Under the pieces are notes generated by a model. It was not told where the DNA came from. It worked only from the letters and a program-made list of their open reading frames with translations, and made no database searches. From the NCBI GenBank assembly GCA_028694545.1, contig JAQVKV010000091.1, positions 1 through 7,620 of the forward strand: a DNA stretch of 7,620 nucleotides, written 5' to 3'. Both the position numbers and the translations under genes were made by a program. Shown piece by piece: positions 1-7,619 of this stretch (its first letter is position 1; each line of letters begins with the position of its first letter). This DNA comes from Zavarzinia sp. (GTDB taxonomy: Bacteria > Pseudomonadota > Alphaproteobacteria > Zavarziniales > Zavarziniaceae).

Positions 1-2965
1 GGAAGACATAGAGCACGGCAGCCCGGGTCACGGCCGTCGGCGCGTTGTAGTTGGTCGGGTGCTGCGGGCTGGTGCCGGTGAGATCGACCGTGGCACGCCG
101 GGCCGCCTTGTCGATGGTGACGGCGACCCTGATGATGCTGCCGTCATCCATCTCATAGGCGAAGCTGCCGTCGCGGAGCACGCCGAGTACCCGGCGAACC
201 TGTTCCTCAGCATTGTCCTGGATGTGCCGCATGTAGGCCTGGACGGTCTCCAGCCCGAAATGCTCGATCATCTTGCCGAGTTCCCGGGCGCCCTTTTCGT
301 TGGCGGCGATCTGGGCACGCAGGTCGGCGATGTTCTGGTGGACGTTGCGCGCCGGGTATCTTGCTCCGAGGAAGATCGCCTCGACCTCCTGTTCCCGGAA
401 GCGGCCCTGATCGACGAGGAGGATATTGTCGAGCAGCACGCCTTCTTCCTCGATCACCCTGCTGTCCGGCGGCATGGAGCCGGGCGTGATCCCGCCCACG
501 TCGGCGTGGTGGCCACGGCTGCCGACAAAGAAGAGGATGGTTTCGCCGTCGGCGTGGAACACAGGGGTGATCACTGTGATGTCGGGCAGATGGGTACCGC
601 CGTTGTAAGGCGTGTTCAGCATGTAGACGTCGCCGGGCCGAAGCTTGCCCTTCTGTTCCCGCATCACCGCGCGAACGCTTTCCCCCATGGACCCGATATG
701 GACCGGCATGTGGGGGGCATTGGCGATCAGGGCACCGTCGGCGTCGAACAGGGCGCAGGAATAGTCCAGACGCTCCTTGATGTTCACCGAATAGGCGGTC
801 TTGCCGAGGGCCACCCCCATCTGTTCGGCGATCGACATGAACAGGTTGTTGAAGACCTCGAGCATCACGGGATCGACGTCGGTGCCGACGGCGACGCGGC
901 GTTGCCTGGCGACGACACGGCGCAGCACCATATGGCCCTTGTCCGTGATCTCCGCCCGCCAGCCGGGTTCGACTACCGTGGTCGCATTGCTGTCCATGAT
1001 GATGGCGGGCCCGGCCACCGTCATTCCCGGGCCGAGGTCGTCGCGCCGGAAGACCGGTGTGCGATGGTCCTTGCCGTCTGTGAACATCGAGACTTCCGTG
1101 ACGGCGGAGGGCGTGCCGCCGCGTGCCGCCGGCGCGCCTTCGGCGACGGGTTCGCTGCGGCCGATCACCTCGACCGAGGCGGCTTCGACGATCAGGGTCT
1201 TGCCCGGCATGGAGAAGCCATATTGCTGGCGGTGCGCCGTCTCGAATGCCTCGGTCACGCGCTGGCGGGACGCGAAGTCGACCAGGGTCGGGGTGTCGGT
1301 GCCGGTATAGCGCACGAGTACGGCCTGACGGACGGCGATCCGGTCCACTGGCACACCCTGGGCGAGCATTTCCGCCTGGCCCTCGGCCGACAGCCGGTCC
1401 AGAATCGCCTGAATGTCGGCCATGGTCTCGTCGGCGAGGGGCTGCTCGATCGCCTGTTCCCGCATCGAGCGAAGATCGGCCAGCCCCATACCATAGGCGG
1501 ACAGGACGCCGGCGAGGGGATGAATGAAGACCGTGGTCATGCCGAGGGCATCGGCCACCAGGCAGGCGTGCTGACCGCCAGCACCGCCGAAGCAGTTCAG
1601 CGTATATTCGGTGACGTCATAGCCGCGCTGGACCGAGATCTGCTTGATTGCCGTCGCCATGGTCTCGACCGCGATCATCAGGAAGCCTTCCGCGACTTCG
1701 AGCGGGGTGCGGGTATCGCCCGTCGCCGCGTTGATCTCGGCGGCGAGTGCGGTGAACTTCCGTTCGACGATCGCGCGGTCCAGCTTCTGGTCACCGTCGG
1801 GCCCGAAGACCGAGGGGAAAAAGTCGGGCTGGATCTTGCCCGTCATCACATTGGCGTCGGTCACGCAGAGCGGGCCGCCCCGGCGGTAGCAGGCGGGCCC
1901 GGGGTTGGCGCCGCCGGACTCCGGACCCACCCGGTAGCGGCTGCCGTCGAACTGGAGGATGGAGCCGCCGCCGGCGGCGACCGTGTGGATGTGCATCATG
2001 GGCGCGCGCATGCGCACGCCGGCGACCTGGGTCTCGAACACCCGCTCGAATTCGCCGTCGTAATGCATGACGTCGGTCGAGGTGCCGCCCATGTCGAAGC
2101 CGACCAGCTTCGGGAAACCCGCGCCGGTCGCGGTCTGGACCGCGCCGACGACACCGCCCGCCGGCCCGGACAGGATCGCGTCCTTGCCCTGGAACAGGCT
2201 GGCGTCCGTCAATCCGCCGTTGGACTGCATGAACATCAGGTTGACCCCCGAAAGCTCCGCCGCCACCCGGTCGACGTAGCGGCGCAGGATCGGGGAGAGG
2301 TAGGCGTCGACCACCGTGGTGTCGCCACGGCCGACCAGCTTCATCAGGGGGCTGACCTTGTGGCTGACCGAGATCTGGGTGAAGCCGACGGCTTCCGCCA
2401 GAGAGGCGGCGGTGCTTTCATGCGCGGTAAAGCGATAGCCGTGCATGAAGACGATGGCCACGGCGCGAATGCCGGCGTCATGTGCCTCCTGCATGGCGGC
2501 GCGGAGGGATTCGGGATCGAGCGCCTGGAGAACATCGCCCTGGGCGCCGACGCGCTCCTCGACCTCGATCACGCGCTCGTAAAGGAGTTCGGGCAGCACG
2601 ATATGGCGCGCGAAGATGTCGGGCCGGGCCTGATAGGCGATGCGCAACGCGTCGGCGAAGCCCTTCGTGATTACCAGGCAAGTGCGGTCGCCCTTGCGTT
2701 CCAGGAGGGCATTGGTCGCCACCGTGGTGCCCATCTTGACGGCTTCGATCCTGTCAACCGGCAGGGGGCTATCCCTGTCGATGCCGAGGATGTCGCGTAT
2801 TCCCTGCAGTGCGGCGTCCGCGTAACGCTCCGGGTTCTCGGAGAGAATCTTGTGCGTCGTCAGGCCGCCGTCCGGCCGGCGGGCCACGATGTCGGTGAAG
2901 GTTCCGCCACGGTCGATCCAGAACTGCCACTTGTCCACTGTCGTATCCATCGAAGCCTTCGTCAT
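1..2965 (-). CDS. 5-oxoprolinase family protein (fused HyuA-HyuB hydantoinase/oxoprolinase), C-terminus cut by left window edge
   Basis: This enzyme family uses ATP to hydrolyse the lactam bond of 5-oxoproline (giving glutamate) or of related cyclic amides, in the cytoplasm. I translated the minus strand from the ATG at 2965 and found 988 codons open to the edge. The HyuA half carries DRGGTFTD at residues 18-25, [12 protein letters not shown] at 79-90, SGPAGG from 266, the second nucleotide-binding motif FDMGGTSTD at 290-298 and [10 protein letters not shown] at 458-467. The HyuB half starts near residue 697 and has GGTHLPD (789-795) and [10 protein letters not shown] (816-825), His/Asp motifs that probably bind metal. 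The A-B fusion and the QARPDIF stretch fit the 5-oxoprolinase subgroup (usually about 1,200-1,290 residues), so roughly 200-300 residues are missing beyond the edge. The start lies one base after the stop of the reductase gene, so translation is probably coupled. An in-frame ATG at 2950, preceded by GAAGG, is a possible alternative. The family is secure; the true substrate in this operon is not. Confidence 0.93.
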   Translation of the reverse strand, partial: MTKASMDTTVDKWQFWIDRGGTFTDIVARRPDGGLTTHKILSENPERYADAALQGIRDILGIDRDSPLPVDRIEAVKMGTTVATNALLERKGDRTCLVITKGFADALRIAYQARPDIFARHIVLPELLYERVIEVEERVGAQGDVLQALDPESLRAAMQEAHDAGIRAVAIVFMHGYRFTAHESTAASLAEAVGFTQISVSHKVSPLMKLVGRGDTTVVDAYLSPILRRYVDRVAAELSGVNLMFMQSNGGLTDASLFQGKDAILSGPAGGVVGAVQTATGAGFPKLVGFDMGGTSTDVMHYDGEFERVFETQVAGVRMRAPMMHIHTVAAGGGSILQFDGSRYRVGPESGGANPGPACYRRGGPLCVTDANVMTGKIQPDFFPSVFGPDGDQKLDRAIVERKFTALAAEINAATGDTRTPLEVAEGFLMIAVETMATAIKQISVQRGYDVTEYTLNCFGGAGGQHACLVADALGMTTVFIHPLAGVLSAYGMGLADLRSMREQAIEQPLADETMADIQAILDRLSAEGQAEMLAQGVPVDRIAVRQAVLVRYTGTDTPTLVDFASRQRVTEAFETAHRQQYGFSMPGKTLIVEAASVEVIGRSEPVAEGAPAARGGTPSAVTEVSMFTDGKDHRTPVFRRDDLGPGMTVAGPAIIMDSNATTVVEPGWRAEITDKGHMVLRRVVARQRRVAVGTDVDPVMLEVFNNLFMSIAEQMGVALGKTAYSVNIKERLDYSCALFDADGALIANAPHMPVHIGSMGESVRAVMREQKGKLRPGDVYMLNTPYNGGTHLPDITVITPVFHADGETILFFVGSRGHHADVGGITPGSMPPDSRVIEEEGVLLDNILLVDQGRFREQEVEAIFLGARYPARNVHQNIADLRAQIAANEKGARELGKMIEHFGLETVQAYMRHIQDNAEEQVRRVLGVLRDGSFAYEMDDGSIIRVAVTIDKAARRATVDLTGTSPQHPTNYNAPTAVTRAAVLYVF

Positions 2966-2966
2966 T

Positions 2967-4235
2967 TTATCGGATCATCTCGCTCGCTCGATCGGCCGGG
3001 ACGGCCGCGAGGTGTTTCTCGGCGATGTCGCGCAGCCGGACGGACGTATCGGCCAGTTCGGCTGGCGCGACATGCAGCCGGTGCTCGATCAGCATGCGGG
3101 CGGCGCGAACTTCCTTGCCCATGTTGAAGGCGGTCGCGCCGACCACGGCGCCCTCGAACAGGCTGAGGCAGGTGAAGTGGCCGCTTTCCGGATCACCACG
3201 CAGGACCGTGGCATCCGTCGCGGGGGGGACACTGACGACCTGGATGTTCATGTCGTACTGGTCGGACCAGAACCACGGGATCTCGGCATAGGGCGCACCC
3301 TGGCCGCCGATCGTCTTCGCCGCGGCGATGGCCTGGTTCTGCGCGTTCTGCCAGCTCTCGAGACGCAGCCGGCGGCCGAGCAGGGCATTCGGGTGGTTCG
3401 CGACATCCCCTGCCGCGAGAATGCCGGGGGCGGCGGTCCGGCAGAATTCATCGACGACGACGCCGTTTCCGATCTGGAGCCCGGCATCGGCGGCCAGTTC
3501 GACGTTGGGCACGATGCCGGCCGCGACCACCACCACGTCGGCTGGAACCGAGCGGCCGTCCGCCGTCTCGACGGAAGTGACGGCGCCGCCCTCGGCCCGG
3601 ATACCGACCACCGGACATCCAAGCCGCAGGGTGACACCCTGGCGGACATGAAGGGCTGCGATCCGTTCCGCGATCGCGGGGGGCAGGACCCGGTCCAGCA
3701 GGTGGGGCGCGCCCTCGATCACCGTCACCTCGATGCCGAAGGCGCGCGCGCTGGCCGCGACTTCGAGACCGAGGAAGCCGCCACCGACGACCACCATGCG
3801 GCCAGCGCGCGCCATCGAATCCCGCAGGGCCTCGGCATCGGCGGCGGTGCGCAGGTAGTGGAGCCCCGAAAGGCGCCGGTCGGCGAAGTCGAGCTCGCGC
3901 ACGCGGCCGCCGGTGCAGATGAGGAGGTGGCCGTAGGACAGGGCTGCGCGGCCCGCCAGTTCGACCTTGCGGGCCGCGGGATCGATCCGCGTCACCCGCG
4001 TGCCGATGACCAGCTCGATCCGGTTCTCGTCATAGAATTCCGGGCCGAACAGAGCGGCCGCGCCGGCGTCGGATTTTCCGGTCAGTACCGATTTCGACAG
4101 CGGCGGACGTTCGTAGGGGGGGCGGTCTTCCTCGCCGACGAGGAAGACGGGCGCATCGAAGCCGACTTTCCTCAGGGCTTCTGCGGCCCGCCCCCCGGCC
4201 TGGCCGGCGCCGATGATGACGACATCTCTGGTCAT
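2967..4235 (-). CDS. FAD-dependent ferredoxin reductase of a Rieske oxygenase-type electron chain
   Basis: This 422-residue flavoprotein is expected to pass electrons from NAD(P)H through FAD to a [2Fe-2S] ferredoxin, here almost certainly the Rieske protein encoded just upstream. In order: an N-terminal FAD dinucleotide motif GAGQAG (9-14); the [11 protein letters not shown] segment (38-48) typical of oxygenase-coupled reductases; an NAD-binding motif GGGFLGLE (151-158), with Glu174 closing the second beta strand, which favours NADH over NADPH; the second FAD contact AAGDVA (274-279); SWQNAQ (294-299); and PWFWSDQYD (320-328), which opens the C-terminal reductase domain. Length and domain order match HcaD/BphA4/rubredoxin-reductase-like enzymes. 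The start ATG lies 11 bases after the Rieske stop, with a weak GGAA site 5 bases ahead of it. The gene ends one base before the oxoprolinase ATG. The enzyme class is clear; the terminal oxygenase it serves is not visible. Confidence 0.95.
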   Translation of the reverse strand: MTRDVVIIGAGQAGGRAAEALRKVGFDAPVFLVGEEDRPPYERPPLSKSVLTGKSDAGAAALFGPEFYDENRIELVIGTRVTRIDPAARKVELAGRAALSYGHLLICTGGRVRELDFADRRLSGLHYLRTAADAEALRDSMARAGRMVVVGGGFLGLEVAASARAFGIEVTVIEGAPHLLDRVLPPAIAERIAALHVRQGVTLRLGCPVVGIRAEGGAVTSVETADGRSVPADVVVVAAGIVPNVELAADAGLQIGNGVVVDEFCRTAAPGILAAGDVANHPNALLGRRLRLESWQNAQNQAIAAAKTIGGQGAPYAEIPWFWSDQYDMNIQVVSVPPATDATVLRGDPESGHFTCLSLFEGAVVGATAFNMGKEVRAARMLIEHRLHVAPAELADTSVRLRDIAEKHLAAVPADRASEMIR

Positions 4236-4246
4236 TGCGGTTCCGT

Positions 4247-4561
4247 TCAGGCGTCCGGCAGGTCGAGATAGATGGCGTCGCCCTCGACCTTGACGTCATA
4301 GGTCGCGACGGGGGCCGAGGCCGGTGCGCTTCGGGCCTCGCCGGTCGGGACGTGGAACAGGGCCTGATGCAGCGGGCATTCGATGCAGTCGCCGTCAAGC
4401 TCCCCTTCCGACAGGAAGGCGAAGGCGTGGGAGCAGATGTCGCTCGTCGCATAGATCCTGCCGTCGATGTTGTAGATCGCGCATTCCTGTCCCGCGATCA
4501 CGACGCCTCTGACCGCGCCGAGCGCGACTTCGTTCAGTTTTGCGGCGAAATGCCAGGTCAT
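4247..4561 (-). CDS. Rieske [2Fe-2S] ferredoxin
   Basis: This small (104-residue) soluble electron carrier resembles the ferredoxin components of ring-hydroxylating dioxygenases. Numbered from the second Met, the cluster ligands are Cys43-Ser-His45 and Cys62-Pro-Leu-His65, with the standard 16-residue gap between the two pairs, followed by FHVPTGEA, a form of the usual F-x-x-x-TG motif. No membrane segment or signal peptide is seen, which fits a cytoplasmic ferredoxin rather than a bc1-type Rieske protein. Two ATG codons are adjacent (4564 and 4561). The Shine-Dalgarno AAGGAG sits only 2 bases before the first but 5 before the second, so I prefer 4561; using 4564 adds one Met. It lies between the alpha/beta-hydrolase and its presumed reductase. 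A small subunit of NADH-dependent nitrite reductase (NirD) also has this fold, but the adjacent oxygenase-type reductase argues for an oxygenase ferredoxin. Confidence 0.93.
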   Translation of the reverse strand: MTWHFAAKLNEVALGAVRGVVIAGQECAIYNIDGRIYATSDICSHAFAFLSEGELDGDCIECPLHQALFHVPTGEARSAPASAPVATYDVKVEGDAIYLDLPDA

Positions 4562-4564
4562 CAT

Positions 4565-4632
4565 GTCTCCTTGCCGGCCGGCTTCGAGAAGGGAGGGGCG
4601 GCCAGGGCCGGGGGCTCGGGCGTTGTCTTGCG
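4565..4632 (-). other. Intergenic spacer between alpha/beta-hydrolase and Rieske ferredoxin
   Basis: This 68-base spacer is the longest non-coding stretch in the window. It holds the ferredoxin's ribosome-binding site at its left end and, directly next to it, a perfect 10-base palindrome GCCGGCCGGC (4573-4582). I see no run of T after any stem, so I do not call a terminator, and no convincing -35/-10 pair. Confidence 0.5.
4567..4572 (-). promoter_or_regulatory. Ribosome-binding site of the Rieske ferredoxin
   Basis: AAGGAG on the minus strand is a near-consensus Shine-Dalgarno sequence. Its spacing (2 bases to the ATG at 4564, 5 bases to the ATG at 4561) decides in favour of the second Met as the start. 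Confidence 0.75.
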
Positions 4633-5484
4633 TTACTGACCGGGCCAGGCTTCAGTGGTCAGGAATGTGCGGACGACGTCATTGTAGGTCTTCGCGTGCT
4701 CGAACATCGGCTTGTGGCCGCAGTTCTCGAAGGTGAAGAGGCGCGCGTTCGGCATGCGGTCGATGGCGGCGACCGCGCTTTCGTAGATGGCGCCCTTGTC
4801 CTGACGGCCCCAGAGGACGAGGGTCTCGACCTCGATCTGCTCGAGCCGGTCGAGGATCCGGAACGGGCGAATGTTATCGAGGTTCCCCATGGCGTGAATG
4901 CCTTCCAGCCAGAACTCGAAAGTCCCCGGCATGGCATAGGCGGTGAGCATGACGGGGATGATTTCCTCGGGAACGGAGGCCGGGTCGTAACAATGGGCGT
5001 CCATGGTGGCGCGTACCGAGGCGAGCGTCGGCTCCTTCAGGAGCGGCGTATAGACCTCAAGCACGCGCGAGATGCCGGCTGTCAGCTGCTCGTCCGAGTT
5101 GAAGGTGGAACCGCTGCCGTTGATGATCAGCTTGGCTACCCGCTCGGGCATGGCGAGATAGGTCAGGCAGGCGATGAGCGCGCCGTAGGAACTGCCGCAC
5201 AGCGCCAGCGACCGGAGGTTCAGCTTCTCGATCAAGGCGCAGAGGTGCTTGACCGCGAAGCCATGGGAAGGCTTGCCGCCGAGGCTCGGCTTGTCGTTGA
5301 AGCCGCTGCCGTAGAGATCGGGCGCGATGACGTAGAACTGATCCGACAGGGCGTCGATGTTGCGGAACCAGAGATCGGCCGTGCCGCCATAGCCGTGCAG
5401 CAGCAGCAGGGGCATGTTGGTTTCCTTGCCCTCGACCAGCAGCCGGGTCATGACCCCGTCGATTTCGATGAATTTGACTTTCAA
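4633..5484 (-). CDS. Alpha/beta-hydrolase fold enzyme, probable TTG start
   Basis: This is a 283-residue cytoplasmic serine hydrolase that could cleave an ester, lactone, amide or activated C-C bond. The oxyanion-hole segment LLLHGYGG is at 27-34, the nucleophile elbow GSSYG at 97-101 with Ser99, the acid in LWGRQD at Asp229, and the catalytic His in NCGHKP at His257, all in the expected order and spacing. Length and layout resemble meta-cleavage-product hydrolases (BphD/TodF-like) and enol-lactonases. However, the elbow reads GSSYGA rather than the GNSxGG typical of meta-cleavage hydrolases, so I do not assign that reaction. The start is TTG: GGAGG lies 5 bases ahead of it, the first beta strand (KFIEIDG) follows at once, and no ATG occurs before codon 12. 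The frame stays open upstream into the permease gene, but that extension is in the wrong frame of a real gene. It is followed by the Rieske ferredoxin gene after 68 bases. Confidence 0.9.
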   Translation of the reverse strand: MKVKFIEIDGVMTRLLVEGKETNMPLLLLHGYGGTADLWFRNIDALSDQFYVIAPDLYGSGFNDKPSLGGKPSHGFAVKHLCALIEKLNLRSLALCGSSYGALIACLTYLAMPERVAKLIINGSGSTFNSDEQLTAGISRVLEVYTPLLKEPTLASVRATMDAHCYDPASVPEEIIPVMLTAYAMPGTFEFWLEGIHAMGNLDNIRPFRILDRLEQIEVETLVLWGRQDKGAIYESAVAAIDRMPNARLFTFENCGHKPMFEHAKTYNDVVRTFLTTEAWPGQ

Positions 5485-5489
5485 GGCAG

Positions 5490-5494
5490 CCTCC
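5490..5494 (-). promoter_or_regulatory. Ribosome-binding site that fixes the hydrolase TTG start
   Basis: GGAGG on the minus strand stands 5 bases before the TTG at 5484. It is the strongest Shine-Dalgarno match at this junction and supports TTG over the GTG at 5496, which overlaps the site itself. Confidence 0.7.
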
Positions 5495-5534
5495 ACAGTT
5501 TTCGAGGGTATGCGTCGGGGATTTGGGTCGGGCG

Positions 5535-6386
5535 TCAGATGTCGACGCCGAGAAGCCGTCCCAGCCCGATCCAGCGGTGGATGATGACGGCACCGATGAC
5601 GGTAAGTAGGGTAACCATGGCCGATACGGCGGTCAGGGTCGGGTCCATGAGCCACAGGAGGTACTGGTACATGCTGACCGGGAGGGTGACGGTCTCCGCG
5701 TCGACGAGGAAAGCGGCAATGTTGAAGTCGTCGAAGGACACGACGAAGGCGAAGAGGCCGCCGGCGAAGATCCCCGGCCGCACCTGCGGCAGGGTGACGT
5801 TGATGAACACCCGCCAACCGTTCGCCCCAAGGCTGGCCGCTGCCTCGTCCAGCCGGGCGTTGTACCGCGCGAAGGCGACGACGACGCTGCGGAATGCGAA
5901 CGGCAGGGCGATGACGACATGGCCGAGGACGATGTTGAGGAAGGCGTCGTACATGCCAAGGCGCGAGAACAGGCCAAGGAAGGCAAGGCCGGTGACGACC
6001 GTCGGGATGACTACCGGCAGGGATACGAGGGTGGCGATCAGGCGGCTGCCCACCAGGCGATAGCGCCACAGGCCGTAGGCGGCGAGAGTTCCCGTCCCGA
6101 GGGCGATCAATGCCGACATCACGGCGATCTGGATGGACAGCAGGAAGCCGTCGATCAGCCGGCCGTCGGAAAGGGCCTGGGCGTACCAATGAAGCGAATA
6201 GCTGTCGGGCGGGATCCTCGTGAACGTATCCGCGCTGAACGACAGCCAGACGATGACCACCATCGGCACGATGGTGAAGGCCAGGATCGAGAGGCGCAAC
6301 GCCCAGACACCGGCCAGGACGGCCCTTGTCGCGGCAATGCTCGAGAAAATGCCGAGAATGCGAGTCATCTGTCCCACCCCGCTCAT
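5535..6386 (-). CDS. ABC transporter permease, PotC-like (spermidine/putrescine family)
   Basis: This inner-membrane permease of 283 residues is one half of the transport channel of a binding-protein-dependent importer. It has about six hydrophobic segments, near residues 28-50, 83-105, 118-140, 150-172, 205-227 and 253-272. The cytoplasmic EAA loop that docks onto the ATPase is at 181-204 (EAAASLGANGW, then TLPQVRPG). The segment FVVSFDDFNIAAF (214-226) is characteristic of the PotC/second-permease type. The start ATG overlaps the stop codon of the preceding permease gene as ATGA, which indicates coupled translation and supports a PotB-PotC heterodimer. A second in-frame ATG seven codons on, behind GGTGGGA, is an alternative. 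The family imports polyamines, but also opines, aminophosphonates and other small amines, so the substrate is open. Confidence 0.95.
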   Translation of the reverse strand: MSGVGQMTRILGIFSSIAATRAVLAGVWALRLSILAFTIVPMVVIVWLSFSADTFTRIPPDSYSLHWYAQALSDGRLIDGFLLSIQIAVMSALIALGTGTLAAYGLWRYRLVGSRLIATLVSLPVVIPTVVTGLAFLGLFSRLGMYDAFLNIVLGHVVIALPFAFRSVVVAFARYNARLDEAAASLGANGWRVFINVTLPQVRPGIFAGGLFAFVVSFDDFNIAAFLVDAETVTLPVSMYQYLLWLMDPTLTAVSAMVTLLTVIGAVIIHRWIGLGRLLGVDI

Positions 6387-7219
6387 TGTCCGTCGAAGAG
6401 GAAGCGCTTCTCGACGAAGGCCACCGTTCGCAGGATCACGGTCATGGCGACCAGCCCCGTGACCGCCAGGGTCGCCGCCTTCGGGAAGTCGAAGGCGATG
6501 ACCGCCTGGTCATAGATCTGGTTCGCGATCATCTGCACACCACCGCCGCCGAGGATGAGCGGCGTCGAGAGGGCGGTGCTGGCCAGCACGAAGCTGAGGG
6601 TCAGCGCCGAGAACAGGCCCGGCGTGACGAGAGGCAGCGTGACCTCGACGAAGGTGCGGACCCGGTTCGCGCCGAGGATCATCGCCGCCTCCTCGATCCC
6701 GGAGTCGAAGCGCTTGATCGACGACGCCATGGTGAAGACGCCGAACGGCAGGGCGAAGGTGACGAGGCCGACCACGACGGCGAATTCGTTGCGCATCATG
6801 CGCACGGATTCGTTCGGACCGATCAGGCCGATCGCGCGCAGGAATTCGTTGATGACCCCCGTGTTGCCGAGCAGCAGGACAAGGGCATAGAGCTTGATCA
6901 CATGGGTGAGCAGCAGGGGCACGGCGGTGACGATGATCAGGAACGCCTGAAGCCTCTTGTTGTTTGTCCGCACCATCCAGAAGGCGAGGGGGAAGCCCCA
7001 GGCAACGACGATGATCGCGCTGATCGCCGTAATCCTGAAGGTGTCTCCGAAGATGCCGAGGTAATAGCTGTCGGAAACGACGGCCATGTAGTGGTCGAGG
7101 CTGAACTCTCCATCGACGAACAGGCTCTGGCCGAGTAGCAGGACGTGCGAATAGAGGAAGCCCCCGATGAGGAGGACGGCGGGCAGGACCAGGAGGTAGG
7201 AGACGTTCCGCTTGCCCAT
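6383..7219 (-). CDS. ABC transporter permease, PotB-like (spermidine/putrescine family)
   Basis: This is the first permease subunit of the importer, 278 residues in the inner membrane. A short basic N-terminus (MGKRN) leads into a hydrophobic segment (about 6-30), followed by further membrane spans. The EAA loop is at about 176-199 (EEAAMILGANRV, then TLPLVTPG). The start at 7219 lies one base past the ATPase stop codon and has AAGGG 8 bases ahead. An in-frame ATG at 7240 would add seven residues (MRSRVSE), overlap the ATPase gene by 20 bases and has a poorer ribosome-binding site, so I prefer 7219. The gene overlaps the next permease by 4 bases. No periplasmic binding protein is present in the window; it is probably beyond the right edge or encoded elsewhere. 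Confidence 0.93.
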   Translation of the reverse strand: MGKRNVSYLLVLPAVLLIGGFLYSHVLLLGQSLFVDGEFSLDHYMAVVSDSYYLGIFGDTFRITAISAIIVVAWGFPLAFWMVRTNNKRLQAFLIIVTAVPLLLTHVIKLYALVLLLGNTGVINEFLRAIGLIGPNESVRMMRNEFAVVVGLVTFALPFGVFTMASSIKRFDSGIEEAAMILGANRVRTFVEVTLPLVTPGLFSALTLSFVLASTALSTPLILGGGGVQMIANQIYDQAVIAFDFPKAATLAVTGLVAMTVILRTVAFVEKRFLFDGQ

Positions 7220-7220
7220 C

Positions 7221-7619
7221 TCAGACACCCTTGATCGCATAGGCGCAGCCTGGCGCCCAGGTCACGGTCACGGCGGCGCCGATCGGAACATCCGTATCGG
7301 TCGCGGACATCTTGGCGACGATCTCGATCTCGCCGACCGAGACGTGATACTGGATGTACCAGCCCATGAAGATCTTGCGCGTCACCGCCCCGGCCAGGCG
7401 GTCGGCGCCGCCCCGTCCGCTGGTTGCGTCGTTCTCGCTGGGCGCGATCCTCACGTGTTCCGGACGGATGGCGACCGAAACCCGGCCGCTGCAGCGAGGC
7501 GCGGCGAGGGCCGAGATCGTGGTCCCGAAGGGGGTCTCGACGGTCAGGAGGCCATCGTCCCCGACCGTGCCCGGGGCGGTTCCGGGGATGAGGTTGGCCC
7601 GGCCAATGAAATTGGCGAC
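7221..7619 (-). CDS. ABC transporter ATP-binding protein (PotA-like), C-terminal TOBE domain only; N-terminus beyond right edge
   Basis: Reading the minus strand from the right edge gives 132 codons open to the TGA at 7221-7223. The visible part begins VANFIGRANLIPG, a hallmark of the junction after the nucleotide-binding domain in polyamine/iron/sulfate-type ATPases, and continues to VAIRPEHVRIAP, typical of the TOBE_2 domain. The protein ends in a beta-rich stretch containing GWYIQYHVSVGEIEIVA. The Walker A, signature and Walker B motifs must lie off the edge; usual family length is about 350-380 residues. The gene is tightly coupled to the PotB-like permease, with one base between stop and start, so it is the energising subunit of the same importer. 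A GTG at 7454 could look like a start, but the homologous frame clearly continues upstream of it. Confidence 0.9.
   Translation of the reverse strand, partial: VANFIGRANLIPGTAPGTVGDDGLLTVETPFGTTISALAAPRCSGRVSVAIRPEHVRIAPSENDATSGRGGADRLAGAVTRKIFMGWYIQYHVSVGEIEIVAKMSATDTDVPIGAAVTVTWAPGCAYAIKGV

Noticed and set aside
59..3127. A 1,022-codon open frame on the plus strand, opposite the oxoprolinase gene
   Set aside because: It is in exact mirror register with the real gene (first base opposite third base), so a stop would need an in-frame TTA, CTA or TCA codon in the real gene. Such codons are avoided in this GC-rich genome and I met none while translating it. The plus-strand protein shows no recognisable domain; the minus strand has a full set of family motifs.
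2850..4271. A 473-codon open frame on the plus strand, opposite the ferredoxin reductase
   Set aside because: Same mirror register as above and low-complexity composition rich in Arg, Gly, Asp and His. The opposite strand encodes a complete flavoprotein.
5485..5534. Possible terminator or promoter between the permease and hydrolase genes
   Set aside because: The 50-base gap has no stable stem followed by T residues and no clear promoter elements, so I treat it as an ordinary operon spacer.
4540..6063. A 507-codon open frame on the plus strand, opposite the hydrolase and PotC-like permease
   Set aside because: It mirrors the hydrolase register for most of its length and has no family motif. 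The minus-strand products are unambiguous.
5485..6189. An N-terminal extension of the hydrolase to a 518-residue protein
   Set aside because: The extension lies over the PotC-like permease in a different frame and reads as Arg/Pro/His-rich noise. The hydrolase fold begins at the TTG with its own ribosome-binding site.
5919..7138. Two further plus-strand frames (5919-6515 and 6326-7138) opposite the permeases
   Set aside because: Both are mirror-register shadows. Their highly charged Asp/Arg/Glu/His-rich translations are what hydrophobic membrane codons give when read backwards.
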